DNA of 64,000 nucleotides from Theodoxus fluviatilis (taxonomy: Eukaryota; Mollusca; Gastropoda; Cycloneritida; Neritidae): NCBI GenBank assembly GCA_034096865.1, contig JAWQFJ010000564.1:324807-388806 (forward strand), in the 5' to 3' direction. Below are positions 1 through 13,166 of the stretch, piece by piece (positions within the stretch are counted from its first letter, which is position 1; each line of letters begins with the position of its first letter). The notes beneath the pieces are model-generated. The model was not told where the DNA came from, made no database searches, and saw nothing but the letters and a program-made list of their open reading frames with translations. Made by a program: the position numbers and the translations under genes.

Positions 1-225
1 CAACTTCTAAATTCTCCTTATCAATATCGATACTACTTTGAGAGGCATACTATATATCTCTCGTGATGATGGTGCCAGTGCCGATCCGACGATTAACAGC
101 TGTGTGTTCCCACCAAAGTGGCACACAAGCGCAAGTATTACTACTCTTACACATGCCTGTTCAAATCGTGTACATGCATTCTGCCTGTCTGCTTTCCTGT
201 CCGCCCATCGCCCGTCAGTGCGCGC
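1..225. other. Unique sequence, nothing recognised
   Basis: No repeat, RNA gene or convincing exon is visible. Short open frames here run on into the adjacent TG tract and look incidental. Confidence 0.5.
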
Positions 226-229
226 ACAT

Positions 230-362
230 GCGTGTGTTTGTGTGCGTGTGCGCGCAAACGTATTTTGTGTGTGTCAGTGTGTGTTTGCATGTATGCACGT
301 GTGTGTGTGTTTGTGTGTGTGTTTGTGTGTGTGTGTGTGTGCGTGTGTGTGTGTGTGTGTGA
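230..362. repeat. Imperfect (TG)n microsatellite
   Basis: Alternating TG with interruptions (CG, CA, TTTG). The cleanest part is 299-362. The open frames across it encode Cys-Val runs and are not genes. Confidence 0.95.
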
Positions 363-810
363 CAGCGTGTATACATGTCTGTCTGCACGTGCAAGCGTGC
401 GTGCATACGCATACCTACACGCCGACAGGAAATCACCGAGTCGACAGTTCCTGCATTTCTCTTACAAGCGTATTTTTGATGCCAGGGGAGGGAAGGGGAT
501 AGCTTTCATTATCAAAGCTAACGATGATCTCGACAGCTTTAGATCAATAACTGAAATCAAACACATCGACTGCATTATGCAAATCAGCACAAAATTTCTT
601 CTTCACATCCAGGTAAATAATGCGATAATAAAAATAACAGAGAGACAGAATTGAGGACGGTATCAATACACACATATACAAAGCTGCTCATCTTTAAAGA
701 CACCACAATTAATTATCGAGATCTCCATTATAATGGTGGTAAACACCATACGTTCATTTCCTGTCATCATTAGAGTAAAGAATATCTGAAACTAATAAGA
801 ACACAAACCT
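363..810. other. Unique AT-leaning sequence
   Basis: No recognisable gene, RNA or repeat; stop codons are frequent in all frames. Confidence 0.5.
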
Positions 811-906
811 CGGGGGCTGGGGTGGGGGTGGGTGGGGAGGGAGTGAGGGAGGGAGGGAGTGAGGGAGGAAGGGAGGGAGGGAGGGAGAGATAGAGAGGGA
901 GCGAGA

Positions 907-966
<60 letters not shown>

Positions 967-1050
967 GAGATTGAGAGGGACGGACGGACAGACAGAGACA
1001 GAGCGGTGAAGAAGGGAGGAGGGGGAGGGGTGGGGGCAGACATGCGAGAG
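811..1050. repeat. Purine tract: GGGT/GGGA plus (GA)n
   Basis: The plus strand is almost entirely purine. It has G-runs at 811-840, GGGA-type repeats at 841-900, a clean (GA)n core around 910-954, and G-rich sequence again at 1,012-1,036. A long polypurine/polypyrimidine stretch like this can form triplex or G-quadruplex structures. That property is inferred from composition only. Confidence 0.9.
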
Positions 1051-1866
1051 AGTGGAAGAGAAGAAAATAGATGCGAGATAAAAAGGAATAGAAACTTGTG
1101 CTGGTTGTGAAGACAATTCGGGAACAGGCAGAGCCCAGCAAGAAAAACAGTAGCAGCTTTAGGAAGACAGAACATGAAAGAGAACGTGCAATGATGCATG
1201 AAAGCCAGAAAAATGAGAGAACACACCTGGAGTGAAAGAACGTGAACGGAAACAAAAAGAATGGAGGGGTCAGGATACTTGGTAGGAGAAAGGCAACATG
1301 AAGACGAAGACTACATGAAAGGAGACATCAAGAACAGAGGACCAGATACAGGTACAACAGGCCTTTAAACTTCCAACAGAAAAGTTCGCAAAAGAGCAGC
1401 GTGGCTAACATTGCACAAGACTGTGCACTAAACTAAAACTTTCAACCATTGCCTGATCTGAGTATTCTCTTCAATATTTGTGATTATGTGTAGTGGGTAA
1501 AGTCATGGACCAGGCAGGGGGTAGGTACTGGGGTTGGAGTGGGGTGGGGGGATGGGGAGGTGAGGAGTAGGGGGGAGGAGAGATGGAAGGAAGGTAGTTG
1601 GAGCGGGAAGGATGGATGATAAGAAAGTAAATGGTAATTTGGGGAATGAGAGAGGGAATGCGTCTTGACTGACTCGATTATGTTGTCTTTTTGTTCGTTA
1701 TTGCTGTTGTATGATTTTACCGACAAAGTTTTCGCGTGAAGAGTGTTATAAGATTGGTCCATGGTCTAAATTCTCTGAGAGCAGAGCAAAAATCTCAGTT
1801 TCTAATTTCCCGTCTCTTTCCTTGCCCGCACGTCTGTCTATTTGCCTGCGTGTCTGCTTGCTTTTC

Positions 1867-1870
<4 letters not shown>
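1051..1870. other. Unique sequence with a G-rich patch
   Basis: No gene is supported. Positions 1,515-1,580 are G-rich on the plus strand (several GGGG runs) and could fold as a quadruplex. Otherwise nothing is seen. Confidence 0.4.
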
Positions 1871-1911
<41 letters not shown>

Positions 1912-1915
1912 ACCC

Positions 1916-1975
<60 letters not shown>
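1871..1975. repeat. Compound (TG)n-(AG)n microsatellite
   Basis: Pure TG at 1,871-1,910, a short CACCCG interruption, TG again to about 1,936, then an abrupt switch to pure AG up to 1,975. Confidence 0.98.
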
Positions 1976-1977
<2 letters not shown>

Positions 1978-2336
1978 CTTTCAGACACATCTATGCATCA
2001 TGTAGCACACGAAATACGAGATTAAACGTATCCTTAGGTCCAACGAATAGAGGTGAGATAATTCATGCTTCTGCAAGAGACAACAGCGTATTTTGTCTGA
2101 TTGTAACGAGGACAGCTCGGGAGAGAATATGGCACATATGCGTGAAATATAATGCGGAAGCTCCTCCAATAGAGAGAATTACAGCGTCCGTTAAAAAACT
2201 TAAACAAAGAAAAAGAACTTATACTTAAAAATAAACTCTGTAAATTTGCTTCTTTGATTTGAACATTCGTTTTCTGAACCAGTCTTACAATTTTGAGACG
2301 TGTGAGCAGTTTATCACGATACAAATAGTTACAAAT

Positions 2337-2456
2337 ACTGCTGCTGCTGCTGTTGCTGCTACTGCTCCTCCTCCTCATCATCATCATCATCATCATCACC
2401 ATCATCACCATCATCACCATCATCTTCATCATCATCATCATCATCATCATCACCAA
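2337..2456. repeat. Trinucleotide cluster (CTG)n-(CTC)n-(ATC)n
   Basis: Successive CTG, CTC and ATC trinucleotide blocks that drift into one another. Long His, Asp or Met runs in the open frames here are products of the repeat. Confidence 0.95.
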
Positions 2457-2681
2457 TCATCATTTGTAATGCATTTTCTGCGGTGCGCCTGTCCCGGCAA
2501 AGCCAGCTACAGAAACACTCACAAAACTCTCTGTGCATGTGTCTTACTGTCTTGTTCACATGTACGCACATTTTACATTTAGAAGTTCATTCTGACTATC
2601 GATTAAAATCAACTAAGACATCTGAAAGTTCAAAGTAAGGGGTGACGAGTGACAGCGTACACGGACATACATCCGGGGGTA

Positions 2682-2702
2682 GGGGGGGGGGGGGGGGGGG
2701 GG
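2682..2702. repeat. Poly-G run of 21
   Basis: Uninterrupted G homopolymer of 21 bases. Runs of this length are unstable in replication and in sequencing, so the exact length should be treated with caution. Confidence 0.9.
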
Positions 2703-2923
2703 ACAATATTCCATTCAGCTTTTGACTGGGACGTGAAGTGCTCGTCTGTTTGATGGCGACATACACTAATCATAGGTCTTTGAGGCATTAGAGCAATAGA
2801 TTTCGAGTTAATTACAAGACAAACAGGTGACGAGATCTTGATTGAGACTAAGTTTTGTATAGATCTATACTTATCATACTTAAACTGCTGAATCAATATT
2901 TCATTGCATATCAGCCAGTTTGT

Positions 2924-3325
2924 TCAACTATCAGCGATCGCATTATCACTTTTGGGGAATGAATCTTCGAAAGGAGCAAAAACCTCAAAACCTAGCACTG
3001 AGGATGAAGCAAGCGTGCATGCAATGGACTCCCAGGCCAAAACGTCACTGTATCCACTAACGAGAAGACGAATATGCCCAGTGTTCCCCGTATTATCTGC
3101 AGTAAGCGCAGCATTTCCTTCAAACACTATCTCACTGACGTTCCACTTGACTGCATCTTGAGCCGTGATTACTGACGGAAAAGACAACACTTTGAAGAAG
3201 ACTAATAATTCGAAAAATAAATATGGGAGCGTTCCATGATAGCCAATATAGAAATTGTGATGTTCAGTAGTTTTGTGTGCTTTGACAAATCGTACTAACT
3301 TCCACATATTTTTCTTTACTTTCAA
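2924..3325 (-). CDS. Candidate small secreted or membrane-anchored protein, or an exon (unrecognised)
   Basis: A 133-codon minus-strand frame free of simple repeats, with mixed codon use resembling real coding sequence. The first ~30 residues are basic and polar (start MKVKKNMWKLVRF). Residues about 30-55 form a hydrophobic segment (LPYLFFELLVFFKVL) ending in a small-residue stretch (PSVITAQ), which would fit a signal peptide or anchor. The remaining ~78 residues are mildly acidic with two tryptophans and one cysteine, and end at a normal stop. I do not recognise the family. Alternatively only the 3' part is an exon: a pyrimidine-rich stretch followed by CAG, a possible splice acceptor, lies on the minus strand near 3,167. 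The initiator Met is uncertain because the hydrophobic segment is not N-terminal in the full frame. A chance ORF remains quite possible. Confidence 0.27.
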   Translation of the reverse strand: MKVKKNMWKLVRFVKAHKTTEHHNFYIGYHGTLPYLFFELLVFFKVLSFPSVITAQDAVKWNVSEIVFEGNAALTADNTGNTGHIRLLVSGYSDVLAWESIACTLASSSVLGFEVFAPFEDSFPKSDNAIADS

Positions 3326-3329
3326 AAGA

Positions 3330-4565
<1,236 letters not shown>

Positions 4566-4656
4566 GTCTGGCTGTCCGTCCGTCCATCCATCCGTCCGTC
4601 CAGCTGACTGTCTGTCTGTCTGTCTGTCTGTCCATTTGTCTGCCTATGCGCCTGTG

Positions 4657-4713
<57 letters not shown>

Positions 4714-4790
4714 TTCCCTCTGTGCAAGGGTGAGTGTGTGTGTGTGAGAGAGAAAGAGAAAGAGAGAGGCAGAGACAGAGAGAGGAAGGA
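4566..4790. repeat. (CTGT)n/(CCGT)n microsatellite with GT and GA tail
   Basis: Tetranucleotide repeat starting as CCGT/CCAT variants and becoming pure CTGT at about 4,661-4,709, then a short GT stretch and a GA-rich tail. Confidence 0.97.
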
Positions 4791-6880
4791 AGGGAGGCGA
4801 CGCATGACTACAACCCTTCCATCTACTGACCATTCTCTCCTATCTTGGGGCACTTACTGGACAGGCAGACCGTAAAGAGAGCAGGACAATATATACGTCT
4901 GGCCCCTCACCCCCAACAATTGGCTTTGGCTCTTTGGCCTCTCACCGCTAGCTCCTCGTAGATACTTCAACACGCTTTCCAAGGTTTCCTTCCGTTTGTT
5001 TAGTCAACGTGTTCACTCTCTCCTGGCCAAGCCCTATTGGCTGTCAGCTACTGGCAAATTGAGCTCATGAAAGCCTGCGTGGAGAGCACGGGATCGAATG
5101 ACAGAGAGGGGAAAACGAAATCGCTGCAGATTCCACAACAGACGTGACACCAAAATTACAGAATAAATCGAGATATCTCGTTGTTGCCCACACTGCAGCG
5201 AAAACTAGCAGAGAAGAGAACTTTCCTGGGAATCTTTGCTTTTCGGATTCGGTGGCTAGATGTAAGAAATATGAAAAGGGCGATTTTTGGAATGGTAGTG
5301 CAGTTACGGCGCCATTTCTTGCAGCCTCAGGCGGCTCCCCTTCGACAAGCATTTGAACTCACTCTCCAGCCAATTAGAATTATCACCCTAACTCTTCTAT
5401 ATAATTATTTACGCCCAAAACCAATAAACGATGTATCAGCTTTGGATCTGCTGTCAATTAAAGGTAATTCTTCTGTGATCAGACGGGCATCTCCTATTTC
5501 CAGTAACGTCTTGCTCTGCACCCCATTAAAAGCCCGATTGTAGCATGAGAAAACAGCCACAATGAAACACCCATTAAACGTCTAGAGGTGCTAATTTCCG
5601 CCCAGAGGGCAAGGTGTTGAAAAAAAACCCTGAGAGAATAAGGGTGAGGGAGGTGAGGCGATACTGTGACAAACTGTTCACATTAGTGCATTTTGCGTTG
5701 GTTCCATTAATCTTTTGTGAAAGTAGAGACGTCCAAAAGGCAATTACTGAGCCAACAGATCTTGGCGACACTCTCTTTTGAGAAATGGAAGAAAAGTAGA
5801 GGGTTTGGGTAAATTCCCATTTCCAGGTCTACGCTGGTAAGACCTGATGAATGGAGAAGCATTGACAAGTCATCTCTACAAATTGTACTTTTCACGAAAC
5901 CTTTTGTAACGTATCCATTTACAGTGAGAAAATGCATCACATTTTCAACCTTTTTAAATTCCAATGTATTTCCCTCTAAGAAGCATAGAGAATTCCAAAG
6001 CAATGCAGAAATCATTCTCACGTTAGGACATCAAACTCAATGCGACAAGTATCACGTCTACTAATGCAACTAATGGAAAAAGGCAGCTTAAAAAGAAAAG
6101 GATAGATAAGAAGACAAATAAAGGAGAGAGAGAGAGAGGCCTGAGCAGAAAGGAGAAAAGTGGTGCACAGAGGAGGTTGGTGAAAAGCGGTAATTACGTC
6201 ACTGCATCTAAATCGGTAAAACTCTGACAAATGTACATAGTTTGCACTATAGAGTGGTCACAGACTCGAAACAAACGATTTGGAGTCTTACCACAATTCA
6301 ACCTTTTCACATGCGTCACACTGAGCATATTCGCCCGTGCAATGCGCAGAAGGCGAGGAGAATAGAAGGGCATTGCAGTCAGGTACATCCCACGGTTTTC
6401 AAACATTTTAGTCGTTTTCTTTGCTCGACAAACGACCAAGAAATTGACACGTTTGATAGCAGGTTCGGTCGAGACGGTGACAGGTACGGTGCGGCAGCAA
6501 GTAAGCAATGACAGGATGAAACGATGCAGGAAGATAACAAGAATCTGTTGCGTCTTCAGTCCTCGCTAATTCCATTCAAGCACATTCACACTGCCATTTC
6601 GGTAGCAGGCTCGTCAAATACAAGGCATAAAACACCACAGATCACTCCTGAACTATTTCAGCATCAGAAATGGAAGAAAAGTCCACTTATGATATAGACA
6701 GTCGGGGAAGGGAAGCAAAGAGAGAGGAGGAACAAGTGAATGCCTTCGAGACTGACGCTTCACTGAACCCACTCTGACAGTACAAATACTGCGGGGTTTC
6801 TAACAATGCAGAAAACTCGTAGAAAAACTTGCAGCAAACGCTGATTTAAAGCAGAAGTGATGTCAAACCTCGGACGAATT
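4791..6880. other. Unique sequence, no gene supported
   Basis: Moderate GC between 4,850 and 5,400, including an ATTGG box near 5,034 and a CCAAT near 5,373; AT-richer afterwards. Short open frames on both strands overlap one another without splice signals or recognisable motifs. No RNA gene seen. Confidence 0.4.
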
Positions 6881-6889
6881 GGTGGGGAC

Positions 6890-7830
6890 TGTCAGGGCGA
6901 AGGACAGGCGAAGAGTGACGGGGAAGGAGAGAGAGAGAATCCAGACAGCGAGCGCCTGAGTGAGTCTGCGCTGAGCCTCTAGTGTGTGTGTGGCGGGACC
7001 ACCGTCAGGCAGGGCGGCCCGAGAGCTGGCTCGGGGAAAACAGAGGAGGCAGGCCTCTCCACCTACCGCGCACCGAGACAGCGGCCCGAGCTACATGGTA
7101 GTCCAGTCGCGCCCGGGCCTGCCCACTGTCCGGTCTCGTCCACCGTTCTTCGGCTTCTCACTCGGGTACATCCACCATGGACACGGTACTCCCAGGATCG
7201 GGTCTGGCAGCCATGCCACCCAGAAGTAGAATCCCCCCCGAGCTCCTCTCCGAGTGACGGGGGCAGGTTAGCGATGCGATATATCCACTCGGCGCCGCTG
7301 TATCACGACGGCCCTCGCACCACCGACCAATCAGAACGCCCGTAGGCCCGCGAGTAAGTTGTATTTTACAGCTCGCTCGGACCACCCACACACACAGCCA
7401 ACAAATAGGGCCCGCTTGTCAACACTTAGGGACCCTGCTCGATTGTGGGGTGACTTTTCAAGCCTAACCCGTTCGAAAGAATCGCGAGGGCGAGAAGGGG
7501 AAGGAAAAGAAGAAGGCGAGGAGGGGAAGGAAGAGGTTTCAGTAAAGTTTCCCTCCCCCACTTTGCAGCCAAGTCGGCACTGATGCTGGAGAGGACGGGA
7601 GCTCTCTTGGAGACTTGCGAGGTTTCTGGTTCCAGTGACACTTCACCCCCCGCCGTCCCTCGACCTCTGCCTCGCTCTCTTCACGACAACAGCAAAGCTG
7701 TCGCGGCCACTGCAGACGATGGACAGTGAGGTGCAGTGATTGGCCGCGGGCAGCTCTCATTCCGGAAAACGATCGCGCTGTCCGCTATACATCGCCGCCA
7801 CGCGTTCGCACGCTCGCATCGCGTTCAGCA
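6890..7830. promoter_or_regulatory. Candidate CpG-rich promoter region
   Basis: GC- and CpG-rich segment distinct from the AT-rich DNA on both sides. It contains a CCAATCA box at 7,327-7,333 and an inverted CCAAT (ATTGG) at 7,739-7,743 within CG-rich context. No clear TATA box or first coding exon could be assigned, so direction is unknown. Several open frames of 60-120 codons are as expected for GC-rich DNA. Confidence 0.33.
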
Positions 7831-7839
7831 CACGTCAGT

Positions 7840-10500
7840 CAAGGCGTGATTTTGCGTCATGATAATTTTTTTTTATGTACAGTAAAATGAGAGCGTGTTT
7901 TTCCCAGGGGGATTTTCTCCGTTCTATAGAAACAGTTTTCTCCTGGGCGTATGGAATAGAAGGGTACTTTGTCTTGCATATTGAGAACTGCCATACATTC
8001 TCTTCTTTCATCACAGCGTTAAGAAAAAATCCCCATCTCGATTAAAATGCTTTCCCTAAATCAATTCCAGTATCACAAAACATACAAAAGTCCGCTGCGG
8101 GACAAAAACTCTTAAGGTCGCATTGTCGGTGACTGGAAAAAAGTATGTTGGAAGCTGACCTCGGCATTTTCTTGATGGCGAGAAGGTTTGTGATGTTGCC
8201 ACAGTGTCAGCTCACACACAGCGTGGTGGTGTGGGCCACTGTGTGGAATTCCTGCCGAGGTTGCGTTGGCGGCGCACGCTTCCGTCTTGTACCATGTGCA
8301 GTTCCAACCAAAATCTGTACGCGCCTATAGTACATGCAGAAAGAGTGAATGCATGGCATTGTTCTTCGACACCACTTACCTACCTTTGATTCCTCAGCAA
8401 AGTCCAACTGTGGCCGTGCAAAAAGGCTTTCGACAGAAGGGGAACACGACTCTCAAATATACATGTACTTACGTTTTTCGTAGAGCTCTGTAGCCGGAAA
8501 CGATCATTCTATGGCCGACGACAATTGCAATACACAGGACTTAGTTAAATAAATAATTCTTTAAAAAAAGTTTAGATATGTGGTCGTTATGAAAACGTAT
8601 ATTGAGATAAAAAGAGGAAAACAATTGTAGTGAGCACAAAATAAAACTTTTGATTTTCAAGTATAATCAGAATCGTTCCATCTGCGTGGACCCGATGGCG
8701 GAGAAGACAAAAAGTCGATACATTTAGACATCGGTCGTATTAGACAGGCGTTCATGTTTCTGCTTTTATCTATTTCGTATAAAATAAGCTTGCACTTAAA
8801 CGAACAAATGAAAAGAATATTTTCATCAAACTGCGGAAGAGAAAAGGTTTGAACTTCAAGGACAACCCCCCCCCCCGAAATTCATCAACTGGAGTAATGT
8901 GTTCGGTATGGAGTACGTGAAAACAATAGAACGAAACACTGACAATATGATACCAGAAAATTCGATAGCTAAGAATAAATTGTTATCGATGATTTTGTTG
9001 GTTCTTTTAGCGAAAAGCACGTTCAACTAAATGAACCATGGTAGAAACAGTCGCATTTGACATTCTCACTTTCACTGTTTGAAAACGTCGCGTGGCACAA
9101 ATGGGAATGCGCCTCCATGCCTGGAGGCACCCTTGGACCTTGGAGGCCACAGAGGCTGCATTTGATGCCTTGCTTCCGCTGGCCGCATCCATGGAAAACT
9201 TTGCTAGCAAAGCCGTTCTCTCCAGGCTCCCCCACACCCCTTCCATGTCTTCTCTTTAAACCCACGCTCTACTCCTATGTCCACCCCATCTTCCCCAGCC
9301 CCCACCCTTAACTCTCCCATCCACCCCTTTACAGGTGGCACTCGTGTCCCTGAAGGCGTGGCATCCGACTGCGAGGCATACTCTCTAAATAGGGTTAGGA
9401 AGGGCCATCCGAGGCGTGAACATCAATGCTATCGAGTTCCAGGCCAATTTTTCTCACTTAGGAGCGGACGCGTGGTTTAATGAGAGCGCCAAAGGGACCA
9501 CCCCCTCAATCGCATCAGGCCGCCATTGACGAAGCTGCTTATCTACGTATCTCCCATGCAAATCGGAATGTAATACAACTTCTTTCAAGTCCTCTTCCGC
9601 GTTTAACACACAGTAAAGCCCCTTGGAAACTCTAAACAGCACCTTCAAAAGCGGCGCTGGACGTTTTGATGGCCGGGCTGGTATTGAGGTGGGACCTCTC
9701 GTTCCGGGCTTGTTGCGAAAGCGCGGTGGCTCACGTTACCGCCAGGGCCTCTTCCCCTGGCACGTCTGCCCCAAAAGCAGGTCAGGGAAGCGGGTGGCGG
9801 CCTTGCACACCCCGGGTAGGCTTCCAATCGATCCGGCGTTAAGGTGCCGACTCCCTCTCAATAGAGAAATGGCTTCGGCACCTTGTGCTGGCAGGTGTGG
9901 TGCCGAGAGACGGGGACAGTGACCGGCATGTGGGAAAACCGAGTGCGAGGTGACGTAACGACCGTGCTGTTACCAGAGTTACCAGGCGTTCTTTCTCCAA
10001 CGTCTGCTAGTTGCAAGGGAACACCCGTATTTTGCGGTGTGATTCTCAAGCGAAATGTGCCCGTTTTTCAAGGCAAAATGCTCATTTCCAGGCGAATAAT
10101 AGTATGTATAACTTCACCTGGGGATGTGGGAAGATAATTTATTAAGATGGTGCACATTGAATGTTGTTTGAATATCGAATTTCCAAGACATTTCAGCATG
10201 AATTAACGGAATAGTTTCACGACGTTTATCAAAACAGGTACCCGTTGTTAAACATATCGAACTAATAACTGAAAGTAATCGTTGACCAGTTTCATTTTTA
10301 AAATGTAAAAGCAGGTACAACTCGTACATAGTGTCCTTAAGATATAATTAATTTGACTGAATCTCGGTTAACCATCGATCTCTTGATATCAAACAATGTG
10401 AAGGTTTCAGTGGTATGTCCAGTATGGTTAATAAGTCACATCTCTAAGGCACCCACCCAGGTCGGGACCACTGTCGACACAGGAGGGGTGCTGAGGAGGT
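7840..10500. other. Unique sequence, no gene supported
   Basis: Mixed AT-rich (7,850-9,000; 10,130-10,400) and GC-richer (9,080-9,960) DNA. A short poly-C run lies near 8,866-8,876. Nothing recognisable was found in either strand; the open frames are short and unrelated to known domains. Confidence 0.4.
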
Positions 10501-10503
10501 GTG

Positions 10504-10551
<48 letters not shown>

Positions 10552-10590
10552 TGTGTGTGTGTTTGTGTGTGTGTGTGTGCGTGCGCGCGT
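10501..10590. repeat. (TG)n microsatellite
   Basis: About 90 bp of TG, nearly pure from 10,507 to 10,550, with CTG and TTTG interruptions afterwards. Confidence 0.97.
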
Positions 10591-10721
10591 ATGAATGCCG
10601 AGACCTTGATCCAGCCCCTGGCACACGTGATTTGTCTATTTGGCTCTTTTTGCCAGAGGCAAAGGCGTTTCTCGTCACCGCTTGGCAGATTCATCCGCCC
10701 GCAGCGCAGGACACGAGCGAT

Positions 10722-10723
<2 letters not shown>

Positions 10724-10752
<29 letters not shown>
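10724..10752. repeat. Poly-G run of 29
   Basis: Uninterrupted G homopolymer of 29 bases, the longest in the window. Its length is likely variable or uncertain. Confidence 0.9.
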
Positions 10753-10924
10753 AAGAGTGCTTGAGTGCGTACACTTCTTCTCAATGCCGTCCTTCACTAT
10801 CGCTTCTTTGGCTTCCCGTGTTTCTGTAGCTCTGTGAGAGTATCGTCTCTTGTAATGGCCATCATCTCCAGCATCTTTGAGTGATATTGGATTTACCTCC
10901 GCAGAAGCGGTTATATTTTCCGGT

Positions 10925-11237
10925 CGGTTAGTTAGCTCCTTTGTTCGTTCCACGGTTAGTTAGCTCCTTTGTTCGTTCCACGGTTAGTTAGCTCCTTTGT
11001 TCGTTCCACGGTTAGTTAGCTCCTTTGTTCGTTCCACGGTTAGTTAGCTCCTTTGTTCGTTCCACGGTTAGTTAGCTCCTTTGTTCGTTCCACGGTTAGT
11101 TAGCTCCTTTGTTCGTTCCATGGTTAGTTAGCTTCTTTGTTCGTTCCACGGTTAGTTAGCTCCTTTGTTCGTCCCACGGTTAGTTAGCTCCTTCGTTCGT
11201 CCCACGGTTAGTTAGCTCCTTTGTTCGTTCCACGGTT
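10925..11237. repeat. 28-bp minisatellite, about 11 copies
   Basis: Head-to-tail repeat with a 28-bp unit (CGGTTAGTTAGCTCC followed by TTTGTTCGTTCCA). Copies are nearly identical, with single transitions in copies around 11,120, 11,172 and 11,193-11,202. There are no spacers between units, so this is a tandem array and not a CRISPR. No long frame crosses it. Confidence 0.97.
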
Positions 11238-12954
11238 ATGCGGCAAAAACTCAAAAAGTTCAAAACGAATTCTGAGAAAAGTTGGTGCAAGGTCAGCGTT
11301 TCACACAAGGAAAAATCAATGAATTATAGGAGGTTATATGTTTTCATTTTCATATTTATTCCGGAACACACAATGTGTCAGATTATTAGAAAGTATAGAA
11401 TAAAGCATACGGTTTAATATGTTCGCGACATAATTGCTTTGTTCATCCCTCAGACTTTTCCTCCAGACAAATGTCAGATGAGTTTTCTAAACAAAACAAA
11501 AAACCTGTATCCAAACTCTTTCATCGGAACAAGAACATATCGTCAGTTGAAAGATATAAGCATTATGTAGCGACTTATCACCCATTTCTGAGTCTCAAAG
11601 CTCTTTACCCTTTACCCCCTGATCCCTGGGCCACTTGATCAATCCTTCACTGGCCCCTGACGACAAACACAGTGACAGACAGATAGGACGCACACAGTCG
11701 GGTACCAGCACCAACTCCTAGCAGTCAAGTTCCACTTCCATCGAAGACAAGGGTTCGCAAAAAGCAGGTCACTCGTGCAAGGTTCATCAGACCCCACAGC
11801 GCGAAACTGGAAGGTTGCAACTTCCAGGAGCAGCAGCACCACCACACTCGCCTGGCGCCACCGTGGCACTGCCAGCCATCAGCGTTCCTAGACTTTGTGT
11901 TTTATGAACACACATCCAGCATGCGGCCCTTCCATTCTCTCAGACTACGAACACAAAGCTCCGTGGCCACAAAGTTCCACTGACCCATATGAAAGTATGC
12001 AGGTCAAGCAGTTAAACAGAGAGGGCATACCGTAATAAGAAAGACCTGTGGCCCATTCAGGATAAAACCGCATGAAAGCTATGCGGAATTTCGAGGGCGA
12101 AATTAGAAAGAAAGAAACAGCAGGCATCTTGCCGTAGGAAAAAAAGCTTCAACAGAATCCAGCCGATGCATTGTATAGCAACGTCTAAATCACAGTGTCT
12201 TCGGGAAGAAGTGTTAGTTCATTCTGTTTTTGAGTTAGCACGATTGGACGAGCAGAGGAAGCAGACACATAAATATAGTGAGTGAAAGCTCTAGGTCCGG
12301 AGTTAATCGCTGTCTTGCTTTGCAGGGTCTCAACCACCTTAAATCCTTACAATCTGATATGACTAACAACAAAAGGAGAGGGAAGGGAGAATGGAAGGCA
12401 AGGCACGCAAATGAAACGACGCTAAAACAAAACCTGCGAAAGAAAGACGCCGTGACACACACGGCGAAAGATCTGCACTTGCACTTTCCCTCCAATTACT
12501 CCCCACACTTCCAAAGTGCATGAGGAGGCAGGGGGCCCATTACCTCGGCAATGCGACGACGTACAGCGGGGGGAGCTCTGCCTTGCAGCTGTCTGCGTGC
12601 AGAGAGAGCGTAAAGACGCACGTAGCAGCCAACACTCCCTTTGGTGTTCTACTTACTGCAGCCTCGACTGAGGTCTCTGGACTGGGGCAAAGGTAGTGAA
12701 AGTTAGTGAAAGCAAGAGAGCAAAGGTCGAAACTACTGACAATGAAGCCAGAGAATAAGCAAGGTCGAATACGACGTTGGCTGCGATGATGAAGGAATGA
12801 AAGGATGCGACGGTGAATGTGATGATGAAGGAAGGGAAAGATGCCAAGATGACTGTGATGAAGACGGAAAGGAAGAGAGATGAAAGATGCTGGGTAGGAA
12901 TGGAAGAGAACAAGTTGAGGAGTCAGGAGCAGAGGAACGAAAAACATCCATTAT
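11238..12954. other. Unique sequence with degenerate GATGA-rich 3' part
   Basis: No gene supported. Positions 12,780-12,900 are a degenerate GATGAAGG/GATGATGAAGG-type repeat leading into the trinucleotide array that follows. Confidence 0.4.
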
Positions 12955-12970
12955 GACAACGACGACGACG

Positions 12971-13010
<40 letters not shown>

Positions 13011-13166
13011 AGAAGAAGAAGAAGAAGAAGAAGAAGAAGAAGAAGAAGAAGAAGAAGAAGAAGAAGAAGAAGAAGAAGAAGAAGAAGAAGAAGAAGAAGA
13101 AGAAGAAGAAGAAGAAGAAGAAGAAGAAGAAGAAGAAGAAGAAGAAGAAGAAGAAGAAGAAGAAGA
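12955..13166. repeat. Compound (GAC)n-(GAA)n trinucleotide array
   Basis: About 16 GAC/ACG units (to about 13,008) switch abruptly to roughly 52 uninterrupted GAA units. The (GAA)n/(TTC)n part is polypurine and long enough that triplex formation is expected from what is known of such repeats. Confidence 0.98.

Noticed and set aside
10724..10752. Poly-G run as a functional element
   Set aside because: A 29-base homopolymer can be a sequencing or assembly artefact; nothing around it indicates function.
10925..11237. CRISPR array
   Set aside because: The 28-bp repeats are directly adjacent without spacers and the window is eukaryotic; this is a minisatellite.
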